From assembly GCF_014529535.1 (NCBI RefSeq), contig NW_023503293.1, positions 6,391,374 through 6,455,373 of the forward strand: a stretch of 64,000 nt of DNA, read 5' to 3'. Positions 53,901 to 64,000 of this stretch are shown piece after piece; position 1 is the stretch's first letter; every line of letters starts with the position of its first letter. The position numbers and the translations under genes are program-made. A model generated the notes under the pieces. The model searched no databases. It was not told the DNA's origin and worked only from the letters and a program-made list of their open reading frames with translations. The DNA comes from Bradysia coprophila (Eukaryota > Arthropoda > Insecta > Diptera > Sciaridae).

Positions 53901-54615
53901 GACTACTTGCCGCATGCGACCTGCGGGAACCGTCTGTCGACCAAGTGACGGAGAGTGCGATTTGCCGGAGTACTGCACCCACGGAACAGAATACTGTCCA
54001 GAAAACCGTTACAAACGTGACACTGAATTGTGCGATGATGGAAATGCATATTGCTACGAAGGCGCTTGTCGATCGCACTCTAATCAGTGTAAATTGTTAT
54101 GGGGCCAATATGCAGAGTCTGTGGATGAATGTTATGGCAATAACGTCAACGGAGACATGTGGGGAAATTGTGGCAAAAATTGGCCGGAAAATTCATTGAA
54201 AAAATGCTCTGATGAAGACATTTTATGCGGTCAACTACAATGTCAACCAACTGACGACGACCATGAGTTGAAGAGTTCCTATATAGATGTGCGACGTGGT
54301 TATTCACCGGTGTATCCATATTTCCCCTGCCAAGCAGTCGTCTTCGATCTTGGCTTGCACAACGTTGATCCGGGACTATCTCCGAATGGTGCTAAATGCG
54401 GCGAAGGGAAAATCTGTGTACGACAGAGATGTAGATCAATCGAAAGTCTACGGTTCAAAGGCATTGGTGTTAATTGTCCGGAAAACTGCAATGGACACGG
54501 TGCGTGCGACAATAAAGGTTACTGTCATTGTGAAACTGGCTATCTACCGCCACTGTGTAAGTCAGATAGCAGTGGATCAGCTACTAGTCTCGATGGTAAT
54601 TCGATTGGGAAATAG
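50947..54615 (+). CDS. ADAM-family zinc metalloprotease-disintegrin, nine exons
   Basis: A cell-surface or secreted protease of the ADAM (reprolysin) family, which sheds ectodomains of other proteins. Exons 50947-51109, 51401-51501, 51818-52000, 52072-52205, 52369-52471, 52553-52720, 53145-53343, 53403-53673 and 53730-54615 join in phase to 735 residues. In order: a cytoplasmic basic lead and hydrophobic signal segment (WKATVFFVTLLVPIYAG); prodomain with a cysteine-switch-like DVDLCHYKG (Cys146); a basic KMKR before the catalytic domain (about 232-440), which begins LFVEFVLVVDN; zinc site HEMGHNFGMYHD (His384, Glu385, His388, His394) and Met-turn CIM; disintegrin domain with GECDLPEYC (516-518 is the ECD loop); cysteine-rich region; and an EGF module NCNGHGACDNKGYCHC ending PPLC. 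It should be catalytically active. After EGF only 18 residues remain before TAG, with no transmembrane helix. A donor-like GTAAGT at 54557 and GTAATT at 54596 allow alternative ends. The nearest relatives are probably the ADAM12/19/meltrin group. Confidence 0.93.
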
Positions 54616-54656
54616 TAAATTTTTTTGCAATTTTATTTTTCCTAATTATATTACAG

Positions 54657-54721
54657 ATGGACTGCGATTTGTACAGGTCATGTATGCTATAGTAATGGGT
54701 GTGTGGTGCCAATATTTGTAA
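54657..54721 (+). pseudogene. Possible alternative last exon or decayed EGF exon
   Basis: After the acceptor ATATTACAG (54656), a short segment can be spliced in phase 1 from donors at 54557 or 54596, and would end in TAA at 54721 after about 21 codons. In another frame the same bases read ICTGHVCYSNGC, recalling the CxGHGxCxxxGxC pattern of the preceding EGF module. This suggests a frameshifted relic of a duplicated EGF exon. It is not clearly functional. Confidence 0.25.
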
Positions 54722-54838
54722 TTTTTTTAAATTTCAAATGTAAAGGAAGAGTTTCGAATTTAAGATACACACAACTGACAAAGTGTTATTACATAACGAC
54801 AACAGGCAGACCACCGAAGTATTTTTCATTTATTCAAC

Positions 54839-54844
54839 AATAAA
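54839..54844 (+). terminator. Poly(A) signal of the ADAM gene
   Basis: AATAAA, about 225 bp after the TAG at 54615 and 118 bp after the alternative TAA at 54721. It supports the transcript ending here and not continuing to a distant membrane exon. Confidence 0.6.
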
Positions 54845-56677
54845 ACAAAACAAATATTATTAAAGAGATTGATCCGATGTCTCTTATAGTTCCTATAATG
54901 ATCTTAGATAGATAAAAAAATTGGGAATGTTCAAAACAAAAACTGCATGCTCGAACGCTTCATCTCAAGCGGTAGTAGATTCCGATTTGCTATTAGTTTT
55001 CGAAATAGAGTCCTTTACTTATCATAACATTTCAAATAGGAACACAGCTAAAAAAACAGTACAGCACGACAACCCTTTCCGCACGCATCAGTCACAGTTA
55101 TTTGAAAACAAAGTAGGAAACAAAATCTGCTACTTCATTAGTTTAAACATAAATTTTGCGATAAAGGGAGCACTGGTTAGAGCTTATCACTTATTTTGGC
55201 CGTTATTGTCGATAGCATATGTGACCGTTTGAAGACAGATGAAATTTCAGCATCTTTAATGTCACGGCAGAGTAAAAGTAACCCAGGCAGGAGCGCAATG
55301 AACCGCTCCTGCCAGGTTTACTTTTACTCTGCCGTGTTAATGTTCATTACAGATTTGTGTGTGAAAAGTCAATTTTAAGTTTTTTTTTTGTTTTAAGTTG
55401 GTATCAGTCGAAAATCCTCAAAAGAGTAAAAAATGGCGCCATTGGAATTCCTTTCTTTCAGGATATATTTTTAAGTTATTAACAGTACTTTCAACTTTCA
55501 ACTTTAATCAACATCTACCACTTTGTGACACAAACTTTTTTTTTGTAAAATTTTTATTTCCTAAACTCTTTGGGTCAAGTTTTTGTTTTTACAATTTTTG
55601 CGTGCAAGCGCATTTTCCAGCGGAAGTTTTTTTGCCCAGAAAGGTATTCGACCCTAGAAGTCAAAACCAATTTTAAAAAATACTTCGAAGCTTGAGTGGC
55701 GTGTGAGGCGGTCAAAAATCGAAAACATACACTTTTCTTACAGAAATTTCTCCAATTACACAAGCCGTAAAGGGTAAAGGGGTGTCATTAGAAATGTAAT
55801 TGCATGAACTTCCAGAGCAAATAGGGTCTTTTTGGATTTGAAATTCATCCATATCTTAGGTCCAGTTAAAATTTTCAACCGAAAACTAACACTTTTCTTG
55901 TATAAATTTCTCGAGGTACACGAAACGTAGATGGTCGTGTGAGGGTCATTAGAAAAGTACTAGGGATTTAAAAGCATCTGCGATGAAATATGAGAAGGTG
56001 AAATATTTAAGTGATCATATTTCATCAGTTGTTTTAGAAGTACACACATAAGGACTTCCATTACGTTTTACAAAGTTCTTCGGCAAAAGGTTTTTTCTTC
56101 AAGTTTAGGTCATCCATCCGAATCTGCAATATAAAAAGTTTTGACCGCGAATCTTCACGAACAAAGTTTTACTGGACAAGTGGTCTCTCGACGTTTCAGA
56201 AGGTCCCCCATAGCGATACTTATATATTCCGAGTTAAAACTCGCTGAAGGGCTCAAATAAGTTGTTAGTTTTAGTCCTACTCGAATCAAATACAAATAAC
56301 AATGTATACGTTCGCTTCCACCTACCATTCATTATAACGTACTGAAATCATTTTTGTAATAGAAATCGTTTTAAGTGGATGGGTGATGGGCCAGGTGTGC
56401 CATCTACATTTCGATTGATAGAAGTAATTAGACGCCATTGGAATATATTATTATCTTCTGTCAAGGTATTTTAGAGATTTTCAAACAGTCGCTGTCAGAA
56501 TTGAGAATAATACTCTACGGTGCACTAAGAGACGAAGAAAAAAAGAAGTTTTTCATTGTGTTCTCGGTTTCTGGTATTTTTTTCTATTCGCTATTTTAAT
56601 CAAGCTGTGGATTGTGCTACTTAAAATATTAAATTCTATCAAATAAAACTACCCCCCAGAAATGGTTAACTGCAGTA
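54845..56677. other. Intergenic between the two ADAM-like loci
   Basis: It contains the hairpin insert at 55263-55336. Two loosely similar copies of a ~160-bp unit begin near 55731 and 55891 (ACTTTTCTT..AAATTTCTC..CATTAGAAA). A stretch after an acceptor-like AAATAG at 55039 reads HDNPFRTHQSQLFENK and ends at GTAGGA; it could be a cytoplasmic-tail exon, but nothing ties it to a gene. Confidence 0.3.
55263..55336. mobile_element. 74-bp near-perfect hairpin insert with 7-bp target duplication
   Basis: CACGGCAGAGTAAAAGTAA at the left is mirrored at the right end, and GGCAGGAGCG against CGCTCCTGCC closes a short loop. TTAATGT flanks it on both sides (55256-55262 and 55337-55343). It is almost pure inverted repeat, a minimal non-autonomous DNA element. 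Confidence 0.8.
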
Positions 56678-56945
56678 ATGGCAGTAATACAGACTTCAGA
56701 CTTATATTATGATAATTTACTGAATGGCAACAACAATAGAGGTGCTAATAATAGAATTTTGGATGTGGTGGAAAACAATAATAACAATAAATCAAAATTA
56801 AATTTGTGGACTGATAGTGTTCGGGAATTATTTGCATTTAAATGTAACGGAAACAATCGAAAATACAATAAATGGATAACTACAGCTATTTTCGTAATAC
56901 TTCTTGTGCCTGTCTATGGACATACAAATTCCAGAATTAGTAAAG
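56678..56945 (+). CDS. First coding exon of a probable second ADAM paralog (partial)
   Basis: ATG at 56678 opens 89 codons, then donor GTAAGC at 56946 in phase 1, the same phase as the donor of the first ADAM exon. The end of the exon, WITTAIFVILLVPVYGH, aligns with WKATVFFVTLLVPIYAG of the upstream gene: Trp, Thr, Phe-Val and LLVP-x-Tyr are shared at the same spacing, and both are preceded by basic residues. The earlier part is Asn-rich (NGNNNRGANN, ENNNNNK) and unlike the other gene. A 16-codon upstream frame begins at 56662 and overlaps the start, which could lower translation. No following ADAM exon was found before the window ends, so the intron is over 7 kb or the gene is truncated. A decayed duplicate is possible. 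Confidence 0.5.
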
Positions 56946-57559
56946 GTAAGCCATTAATCATCTTTGTTTCCATTGTCAATTTTATCTGGCAAAAAAATGC
57001 TTTTACCGTCAATATCTGCCGCAAATATTTCCACATTTAAATCCACTGTCGACCGTGAGTAATCTTGTGTATTAACGCTAATTTTGCAGTCAGACTGCAT
57101 CACAGTCTGTGCAATATTATTTCTTAATTCGTTTATTATACATAACGTCTAAGGAGTTGACTCAGTGATTCATTTCGAGTAAACAATAAATAATCTGTCT
57201 ATATAACCAACGATTCGTAGAACCGTGTGTAGTAGTGGCTAATGGGTAGGACGGTTTGTTTTGTTGTATAACCAAGAACCGAAAGGCAATCAAACAATTT
57301 TTTTCTGTAGTTTGTTGGAAATGTGCTGTCGATTTATTATACCGGAAAATGGCACGAAGAGTCGTTGCTCTTTGTTTTCGACGCACAAATTTGTACTATT
57401 TTTCTGTACATTTCTGATTGATGTTGGTTGATACACAGGAACCGCAAATGATGTTTTATTGACGCTTCGTCTGATGACACTTCGGGGGAGAAAAAGTTCA
57501 TTCTCTCACCTTAGCTGAAACTTCGAGAGCTTTCGTTGTTAAAAACGCTGTATTGACCT
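56946..57559. other. Putative intron, nothing recognised
   Basis: No exon or clear repeat could be supported between the partial ADAM-like exon and the hairpin at 57560. Confidence 0.3.
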
Positions 57560-57655
57560 CGGGGAAAAAGTTGAAATTTCATTTTCTCGGGACTTGTGGA
57601 TCTAGGTACGCTCTTGCTACAATCCTCTCAAAATTAAATTTTCAACTTTTTCCCA
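57560..57655. repeat. Imperfect hairpin, GGGGAAAAAGTTGAAATTT arms
   Basis: GGGGAAAAAGTTGAAATTTC near 57561-57580 is mirrored near 57631-57652. The CTCGG words on the flanks resemble those of the fold-back repeats at 8840. Confidence 0.55.
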
Positions 57656-57764
57656 CTAGATTAACCAATCTTTTTGTTTTGAAAAATTGTGTAACAAATT
57701 GATGGTTTTGTGTTGAGGTGATAAACGGTTAATCACACCTCGCTCATAATGCTTAGTTTCCTCT

Positions 57765-57885
57765 TACCAAAAAAGTTCTCCGTGTGAGAGACAAAATTTT
57801 TTTTTTTCAATTTTTTCTTTGTTTATTTGACAGCTCGCTCTCTCACGTAGTACTTTTTGTTGAGTGGAGTGGACACTTAAGAAAC
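57765..57885. mobile_element. Palindromic MITE, ACTCCGTG subfamily, copy 2
   Basis: It contains CCTCTTACCAAAAAAGTTCTCCGTGTGAGAGAC, the near-complement of the right half of the 28417-28550 element, then TCTTTGTTTATTTGACAG, CTCTCACGTAGTACTTTTTG and GAGTGGA. It is the same family in the opposite orientation and is more diverged. Confidence 0.7.
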
Positions 57886-60800
57886 ACTATGTGTTCACCT
57901 CGCTCCGCTCTGACCGCAAAACAATTGTTGAAATTTCCTATTTTATTCACTCAGTGAACAAATAACTACTGTCTGAGTTGCATGAATAATTCAACTGTAT
58001 TATTGGCTTTTCAGCATAAAATTACTTTTCATTTAAAATGAAGAATTACTCTATGCGAGCGCTCAAAATAAACAAATCGTAAATGAAACAGAAAACAGTA
58101 TGGAAATGGAAGAAAATATCTAATGAAAATACACAAAGTCCGCCAGCGAAAAATGACTGATGTTGTTGTATAGTAAAATTGTGGAGCTGCATTGTCCATG
58201 TGTGTAACAGACATTAAAACGTTTACAAAAACATAATTAACGAATTGTTATGTGTTTTGTGTTGCAGTTATAACGGGCTGTTAACTGTACTTCGATACTG
58301 TCTCGAACCAATAATAGACGAATAGTTTTTTACATCATCAATCTGAATGTAGTACTCAGACGACCGTTTGCGTGCCAACCAGACTTTCGATTTTTTTTTT
58401 TTCGTTTTACTACGTGAAACATTTAGAGTCACACCTCAAACATAATGCAGATGGCTATTGTACTCGATACTCAATAGTCATAGTCTGCTTCCTGGCAAAG
58501 TCAATTTGCCGAAACAATTGAAGCTAACAAGCGAACGAAAAGAATATTTATCGCTTCAATTGATTCGAACGGAAAAATTGGTTTAATTCGATTTCATTTA
58601 TGAAAATTATAATTGAAAATATCAGGAGCGAACCTCAGGTGTCAGTTGAGTGAATACGTACATTCAGATAAACGGAGATAAGTGGAAAGCTGAAAACTTT
58701 ACACACACAAAATGCTTTTCGTTTTAGACCCTGAAAATTCAACAAAATCAAACTATTCTAACTTATTAAGAACAAAAGTCACATCACTCACGAAGGTAGT
58801 TAACACCGAATTTTGAACGGTTCATTTTCCATACGAAATTTCAACTAATGAATCTGAAACCGAAATTTGGCAATCAGGATCATTCTCTAAATATTTCAGG
58901 CTCACCATTCACGTTTTCTCATTTCCATCAGACTAAACTCCAACTGTTCAGAGGCTTAAAATTGAACAGCACTTGGCATCTAGCCACACAAACACTTAAT
59001 GACTCATTACACGTACCCAGGGCGACGCTTTGATTTGATCTCTTTTCTTCTTAATTTCTCTGTCTATGATAAAGTAAACTTTTGTAGTCTTGTGGCCAGA
59101 AAACAACTTACCGTGGAAACAAAAAACAGTTTTTCGTATTATCTGGCCGCAAGGCAACAAAATACCGTACTGTTGTTTCGACATGGGGGATACAGTCGCC
59201 TTTGGCTAAAAACCTTCGTATGTCGAATCAAAAGCAGAAAACGAAAACGACGAAATTAGAACACGTCATTAATTCAACCATCAGACTTTTGTCCGGGCTC
59301 AGATCACGATAAATTCTCGAATATAAAGTTAATTGAAACCGAAATTTAGAATAGTCCATCACACTGAATGATGACAACATAAACACTACCTACGATGCGA
59401 CACTCTCCGTTAGTTTACGAATGATTACGTAGGATTCGACAAAAATATTATTTGTGCGATAGGAGAAATGAAAAATACTCCTAATCTAAAGTAGAACAAG
59501 ATTTGCATAAGTTTGATGAATGACCGTCCAAAAAGCACGCAAATAATTCCACCCAACATCATATGTTATGCCCTGAAAACTCATTGAATGTCGTTTCAAA
59601 ACTGAATATGGCTAGCAAAACACCCGTACGATTTTGCACTAAGAGAATAAATATCTCCACAGCCGGACAAATCTTTGTTTTTCGATTTGTTCTATCTCTT
59701 TCAGACGTAGGTATTGTCAAAGACCATTTCACCCTTCGAGCTCGTCTTTTTCCTAAGTTTTGATTTACAGGTCATGATTCACAACGCTGCAAGTATCGCA
59801 TCCGTTTGCAAAAATCCACCCACAACACGACTTTACGGTACAAATCCCATGACAAATAAATAAGCCCTTTACGAATCATATGAACCTCATAAACCGTGAG
59901 TTAAGATTCTATTGTGGACGGAATATGAACCGAATTTATTCAAACAAACCTTTGTTGGTTATAAATTGAAAATTACATTCTCAGAAAATGAAAGGTGTGT
60001 GACGCCTGTGTGTTATGAAAAGGGTAGAGAAGACTGTCGAATAATTCTGTTGAGCATTCCCATTAAACGACTTTAATGTCAACGAAATGAAATAAACGAG
60101 CACCAAAAATCAACATTTCGATTTCTGGCGCTGCATTAAACGAAAACATTTTCCGCTTTATTGACTCGGGTAAAATTGAAAATAGTTTTCATTTTATGAC
60201 ATTGGTGTACGTATAAACATCAAAAGTTTATGATTTTCCAATTTTGGTGCGCTCATTTCAAACAGCTTCGTTGCGCTTGTAAATAAATGACTTAAACGAT
60301 ACAATCTATTAGGACATGGACGAAATATCATTAACATTGGATTACTCGGTTCGGTGTGACGCCTTGTCAAGAATTATACATTAAACAGTGACTTCTGTTG
60401 ATTAACGAGACTGACACCTTACATAGACTTGCTCTGAGCCATATACACGAAGGAAAAATAAAATGAAACCTAAAATCGTACCATCGATCGAATTATTGAA
60501 AACACAGAAATTGATGTGGTGGGAATAAAGAGGTTGCTATTCCATTAAAAGAAACTGCACACACATTCGCAACATCTTATTTATATTAACGAAAATGTGT
60601 GCTAAACACAAAGAAATTACTTTTATTATTCCGATCAACCGATTGAACGCAGTGCAAATAAGTTATCGCATCTTCTACCAATTGAAATGAGTTGTTGTGA
60701 AGACGATTTCTGCTTGCTACCAAATTGGGTTCGATGCGTTCTCGTTTCTTTGTAAAATAAAATAATTTTGCTGAAAACAGATGTGGGATGTACATCGTTC

Positions 60801-62891
60801 GGAGGAAACGAATATCGATAAGTTGATAAGTTGATGAGATAGTTAGATTAAATTAGATGAAGATTTTACTAACATAGGAGGCTTTGTTCTCTACAAGGGC
60901 TTATGAATGTTTAATGAGCTACACAATTCACGTGGTAAGTGCGCCTCAGAATTTGAAGTTTAAGTGAGCAAATGAATAAAAAATGAACCGAAAAAATAAA
61001 TTTCAACGTTTCCTTATACGAGGATGGGACGATTTAACGCTGCTATAGATAAGACCTCCGCACGTTGAACTTGTAGCGCACTTACCGCCGTTAAGGCCCT
61101 TTCTAAGGCTCAAAGACTTTAAAAAACCATTGTCGTTGAATAAATTCTTTTCGTATCGGGTGATGTAAACAAGGCACAGGCAATGAAACCGTGGATTTAT
61201 GAGGGACTATGGACTATGAGGGACGCATTGCCTGAAACATGAGCTACATGTCCAAAGTCGAACATTCTCTTTTATCTCATTTAGGAGATTATTTACAGGA
61301 AATGACTAAAAATATCAGTCAACAGCAGGTGAAAAATTTGAAACTAAATTCAACCAACCGATTATAGTTATCGAAGGAAGTTGGTTTTTTTTAATGCTTA
61401 TTGGTTTTAAGTAACATCACGGTCAAAGGTTGCAGTGTAGTCATTACAATTTCTCAATTTCAATAGAAAAGAAAGACAAAGAAAGGCAAATTGTAGGATG
61501 TTGCAATTAATACTGCCTACAAAACACATCGAGCAATTACTATGTGTGGCGAGACCATCACTTAACCCAACGGATTTTTTGTTTAATCGCAATTAGCCAC
61601 TTGAAAACTTTTATTCATTACATTCGGCACGTGCGAATGTGTGGTGGAAATTAATGCTATATTATTGCATGCAGAATTTAACAAATCTGCTTGAGTGTTT
61701 TACGTTTAAATATTTTTTTTGTGTGTGTGGTTCGGTGTTGAAACTGTTGAAAGAATGTGGTTAACAAAAATATACAGAATTTAAGTTTATTTTCGTTCAC
61801 GTTCGGCTTTGTTTAAAAGTGTTTTGTTATTGCTGTTCTAATGTTGCAAGGTAACATTTTTATGCTGTTCCATCTAATATTGTTTTTTGGTTTTGTTTTT
61901 TGTTTTTCTTTCTCGAATGTAACTAATTCGCAGTCAACCGTGAAATGATAGATCCACACCCGTGTCGTACATGACTCTTTTCTCTAATGAATTGATGAAG
62001 TCCATTCTTTATTTTAATGTTATTAAATGGAATGTCATTAACAAGCGAAACCGTAAATTCGTTCGTCGGTTTTTTCGTACAAATGTGAAGAGTTCACATG
62101 GCGTACCGTCCCGATGATTAATAATTTATATTTCGAAATCATGAAATCTTGCAGACCCAGCAAATTAACTTGATCATCAGGTTTAATTATCTCATCAGTG
62201 TTACGCTTTGATGCTGGGCTTTAAAATGAATCCAGGGCATTTTGTTTTGAATTGTTTAGGTTTAACAGCATGTCTCGATCAACTTTTACAATTTTGATTG
62301 GAAAGTATTTCGTTATCGGTACCTATACGAGACAGTCTGTTGCAAGTCAGAAAAAATAATCTTTTCGAAAATCTAATACTTCAATAATTTAGCACGCTCG
62401 TTAATCCCCCAAGTCTCGTCTTAAATGCTCCTGTAGGTTCAGACCTGCTTCAAAATAAGCAATTAGAATGGAGGTATGGAGCTTTTTAAAATTGAACCTA
62501 TTAGCGTAGCACTCCGAAGGCTACGATTGCAATAAAACTCACAAAAAAGAAGATTTTTTGGGCATAAATTTCGGAATTTTCGGAAAAGTTGTATACGCAT
62601 CTGCTGTGGACGGTTCATCTTAGGCACTTTCGTTTGTCAGCCTCATTTCGTTGCGGCTACAACTCGCGAAATTGACAAAAATATACCGTCGACCAAGATA
62701 CGTAAATAACTATTACGAAGTATGTACTAAACTTTGCAAAGTTGATTGTTTTCTCTCCTTTAAGTAGCAAGAGTGAAGGGCGTCCATAATACCTTATATA
62801 CCGATAAATAGAGAGTTATTTAAAGAGATAAACAACTAACTGTCTGGTGATGTACGGCTAAGAACATTAAGGGTAAAGGCCGATTCGCAGT
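57886..62891. other. No gene recognised
   Basis: Five kilobases of AT-rich sequence. All open frames are short, none shows a domain, and no splice-joined model could be built. It may be intron of the partial ADAM-like gene. Confidence 0.35.
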
Positions 62892-62980
62892 CACTCCGTT
62901 TTGGTCGCCGTTTTCAAAATAAAAATGAAAACTGTCCTCTCTTTCCATTGTTATAGCGTAAGCAGCGAGTAAACGGAGTG
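62892..62980. mobile_element. ACTCCGT-family palindromic element, 89 bp
   Basis: CACTCCGTTTTGGTCGCCGTTTT is mirrored by GTAAACGGAGTG. The interior (ATGAAAACTGTCCTCTCTTTCC, TTATAGCGTAA) matches the 41129-41219 copy. Confidence 0.75.
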
Positions 62981-63009
62981 TAGTGCATTTCGAGCTTCAG
63001 TCTTTATGG

Positions 63010-64000
63010 TTCGCATAGTTCGTAAATAAGTCAATGTCGTAAACATTTGAGATTTAATGTATAGGCGAACTGTCAAGAGTTTACAAAATTGGCACTACTA
63101 ATTTAGTGAACCAAAATGGCCTGTCCCCAATGTGTTACATGGAAAGTTAAACAATGCCGTACTGCGAGAAAAATAGAATGTTGCAGCGAGACTGAGCGAA
63201 TCATCTCTTGTAAACGATATATTGAGAAATTACTCGGTTACACAGTTCGTGAGTCATCTGTCAAATATTTTATGTATTTCTCGTTCAATAAAAGCCAATC
63301 ACTTTACCGAAAATCTCGAAATGGCAGATAGGTTACCCTTTACAGTTCTTTACAGCATAATAGTACATTACTGTATTGCTGGGACATTCTTTGTTGAGGG
63401 GTGTGGTGAGGTTGTATTTCGAGCCGAAGGCGAGGAATGCATCCCACACAGTATTTTGTTGTCTTGTGACCAAAAAATGCGTAAAATCGGTTTTGAGCAA
63501 GACAGTAATGACGCATTTTCAGCAACAAAATACTATTTCGTGCTCGATGTAAACTCTCACTTTTCATGCATTAACCATGGTCTCACGAACTGTGTTACTT
63601 TAACAAAAATGACAGTAGCTAAAATCGTGATGCACGACAATCACATATTTCCGAGTCCATAAAATCTTTATCTTAAATATTCTTCGTCAACGGTGGCTAC
63701 AACCAATAACAGATGAATATGGATACAGGTTCCTACCTGTAATCGAGCGAAGAAAATTATAAATAGAATTTCCATCACGATGGAATCATTTCTACTCTAG
63801 CAGATACGGCATTGTATACAATTAATAAATTAATTAATAAACGGATTTGTGTATCAATCATCCTTGTCACATGCTGTTAAGCTCACTATACTTTTACTTT
63901 CAATTACTAAATCGAACACCCAAACAGACCCATTTGGACATGTTCGGCCAAAAAGTGTATACTGAATTTGTATCAATTAAATGTGATGTCCCTTGACTAT
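63010..64000. other. Terminal stretch with repeat-like sequence
   Basis: Near 63360-63560 an inverted arrangement (CAGTATTTTGTTG and CAACAAAATACTA) surrounds TGACCAAAAAATGCG and its echo AATGACGCATTTTCAG. A GCCGAAGGCGAGGAATGCA string near 63423 recalls the one at 30450. The 146-codon frame here follows the repeat and is not supported as a gene. Confidence 0.35.

Noticed and set aside
55042-55110. Exon-like HDNPFRTHQSQLFENK as an ADAM cytoplasmic tail
   Set aside because: It has an acceptor-like and a donor-like edge, but it lies after the ADAM poly(A) signal and no membrane exon connects it.
63222-63662. 146-codon frame near the window end
   Set aside because: It overlaps inverted repeat-like sequence and lacks domain, splice or signal features. 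A real gene continuing off the window cannot be excluded.

Overview
The window is eukaryotic, AT-rich and intron-containing, and almost certainly from an insect. A dipteran, perhaps a nematoceran gnat or midge, fits best; this is inferred from gene content, short GT-AG introns and abundant small fold-back repeats. No prokaryotic feature, CRISPR array, tRNA or rRNA was found. Gene models were built by hand, joining exons by splice-site sequence, reading phase and family motifs.

Layout. 1-3.1 kb: repeats only. 3.16-24.0 kb (+): a Tret1-like sugar transporter with three candidate alternative first coding exons (3164, 8186, 11907), all splicing in phase 0 to a shared body (14324-24013); its introns are full of fold-back elements, including a 3-kb element at 4381-7474. 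24.0-35.2 kb: intergenic, with tandem repeats and MITEs. 35.27-37.02 kb (+): a second, compact six-exon sugar transporter, followed by the decayed 3' end of a non-LTR retrotransposon. 39.5-39.9 kb (+): a small secreted Kazal-like protein. 41.7-43.2 kb (+): NIPP1, nuclear inhibitor of protein phosphatase 1. 45.2-46.2 kb (-): TM2D3/almondex. 50.9-54.6 kb (+): an ADAM metalloprotease with an intact zinc site that appears to end just after its EGF module. 56.68 kb (+): a first exon closely resembling the ADAM first exon, suggesting a tandem paralog that continues beyond the window. 57-64 kb: repeats and no recognisable gene.

The genes do not form one pathway. The two transporters belong to the same trehalose/hexose importer family. 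TM2D3/almondex is known from Notch signalling, and ADAM proteases act at the cell surface, but their proximity here is not evidence of joint function.

The most distinctive content is the repeat landscape: at least seven families of palindromic, probably non-autonomous elements, several with clear target-site duplications. Also notable are the stacked alternative first exons of the first transporter, the secreted-looking ADAM with a possible EGF-exon relic behind it, and a GC-rich CGGCTGA-rich block in AT-rich DNA.
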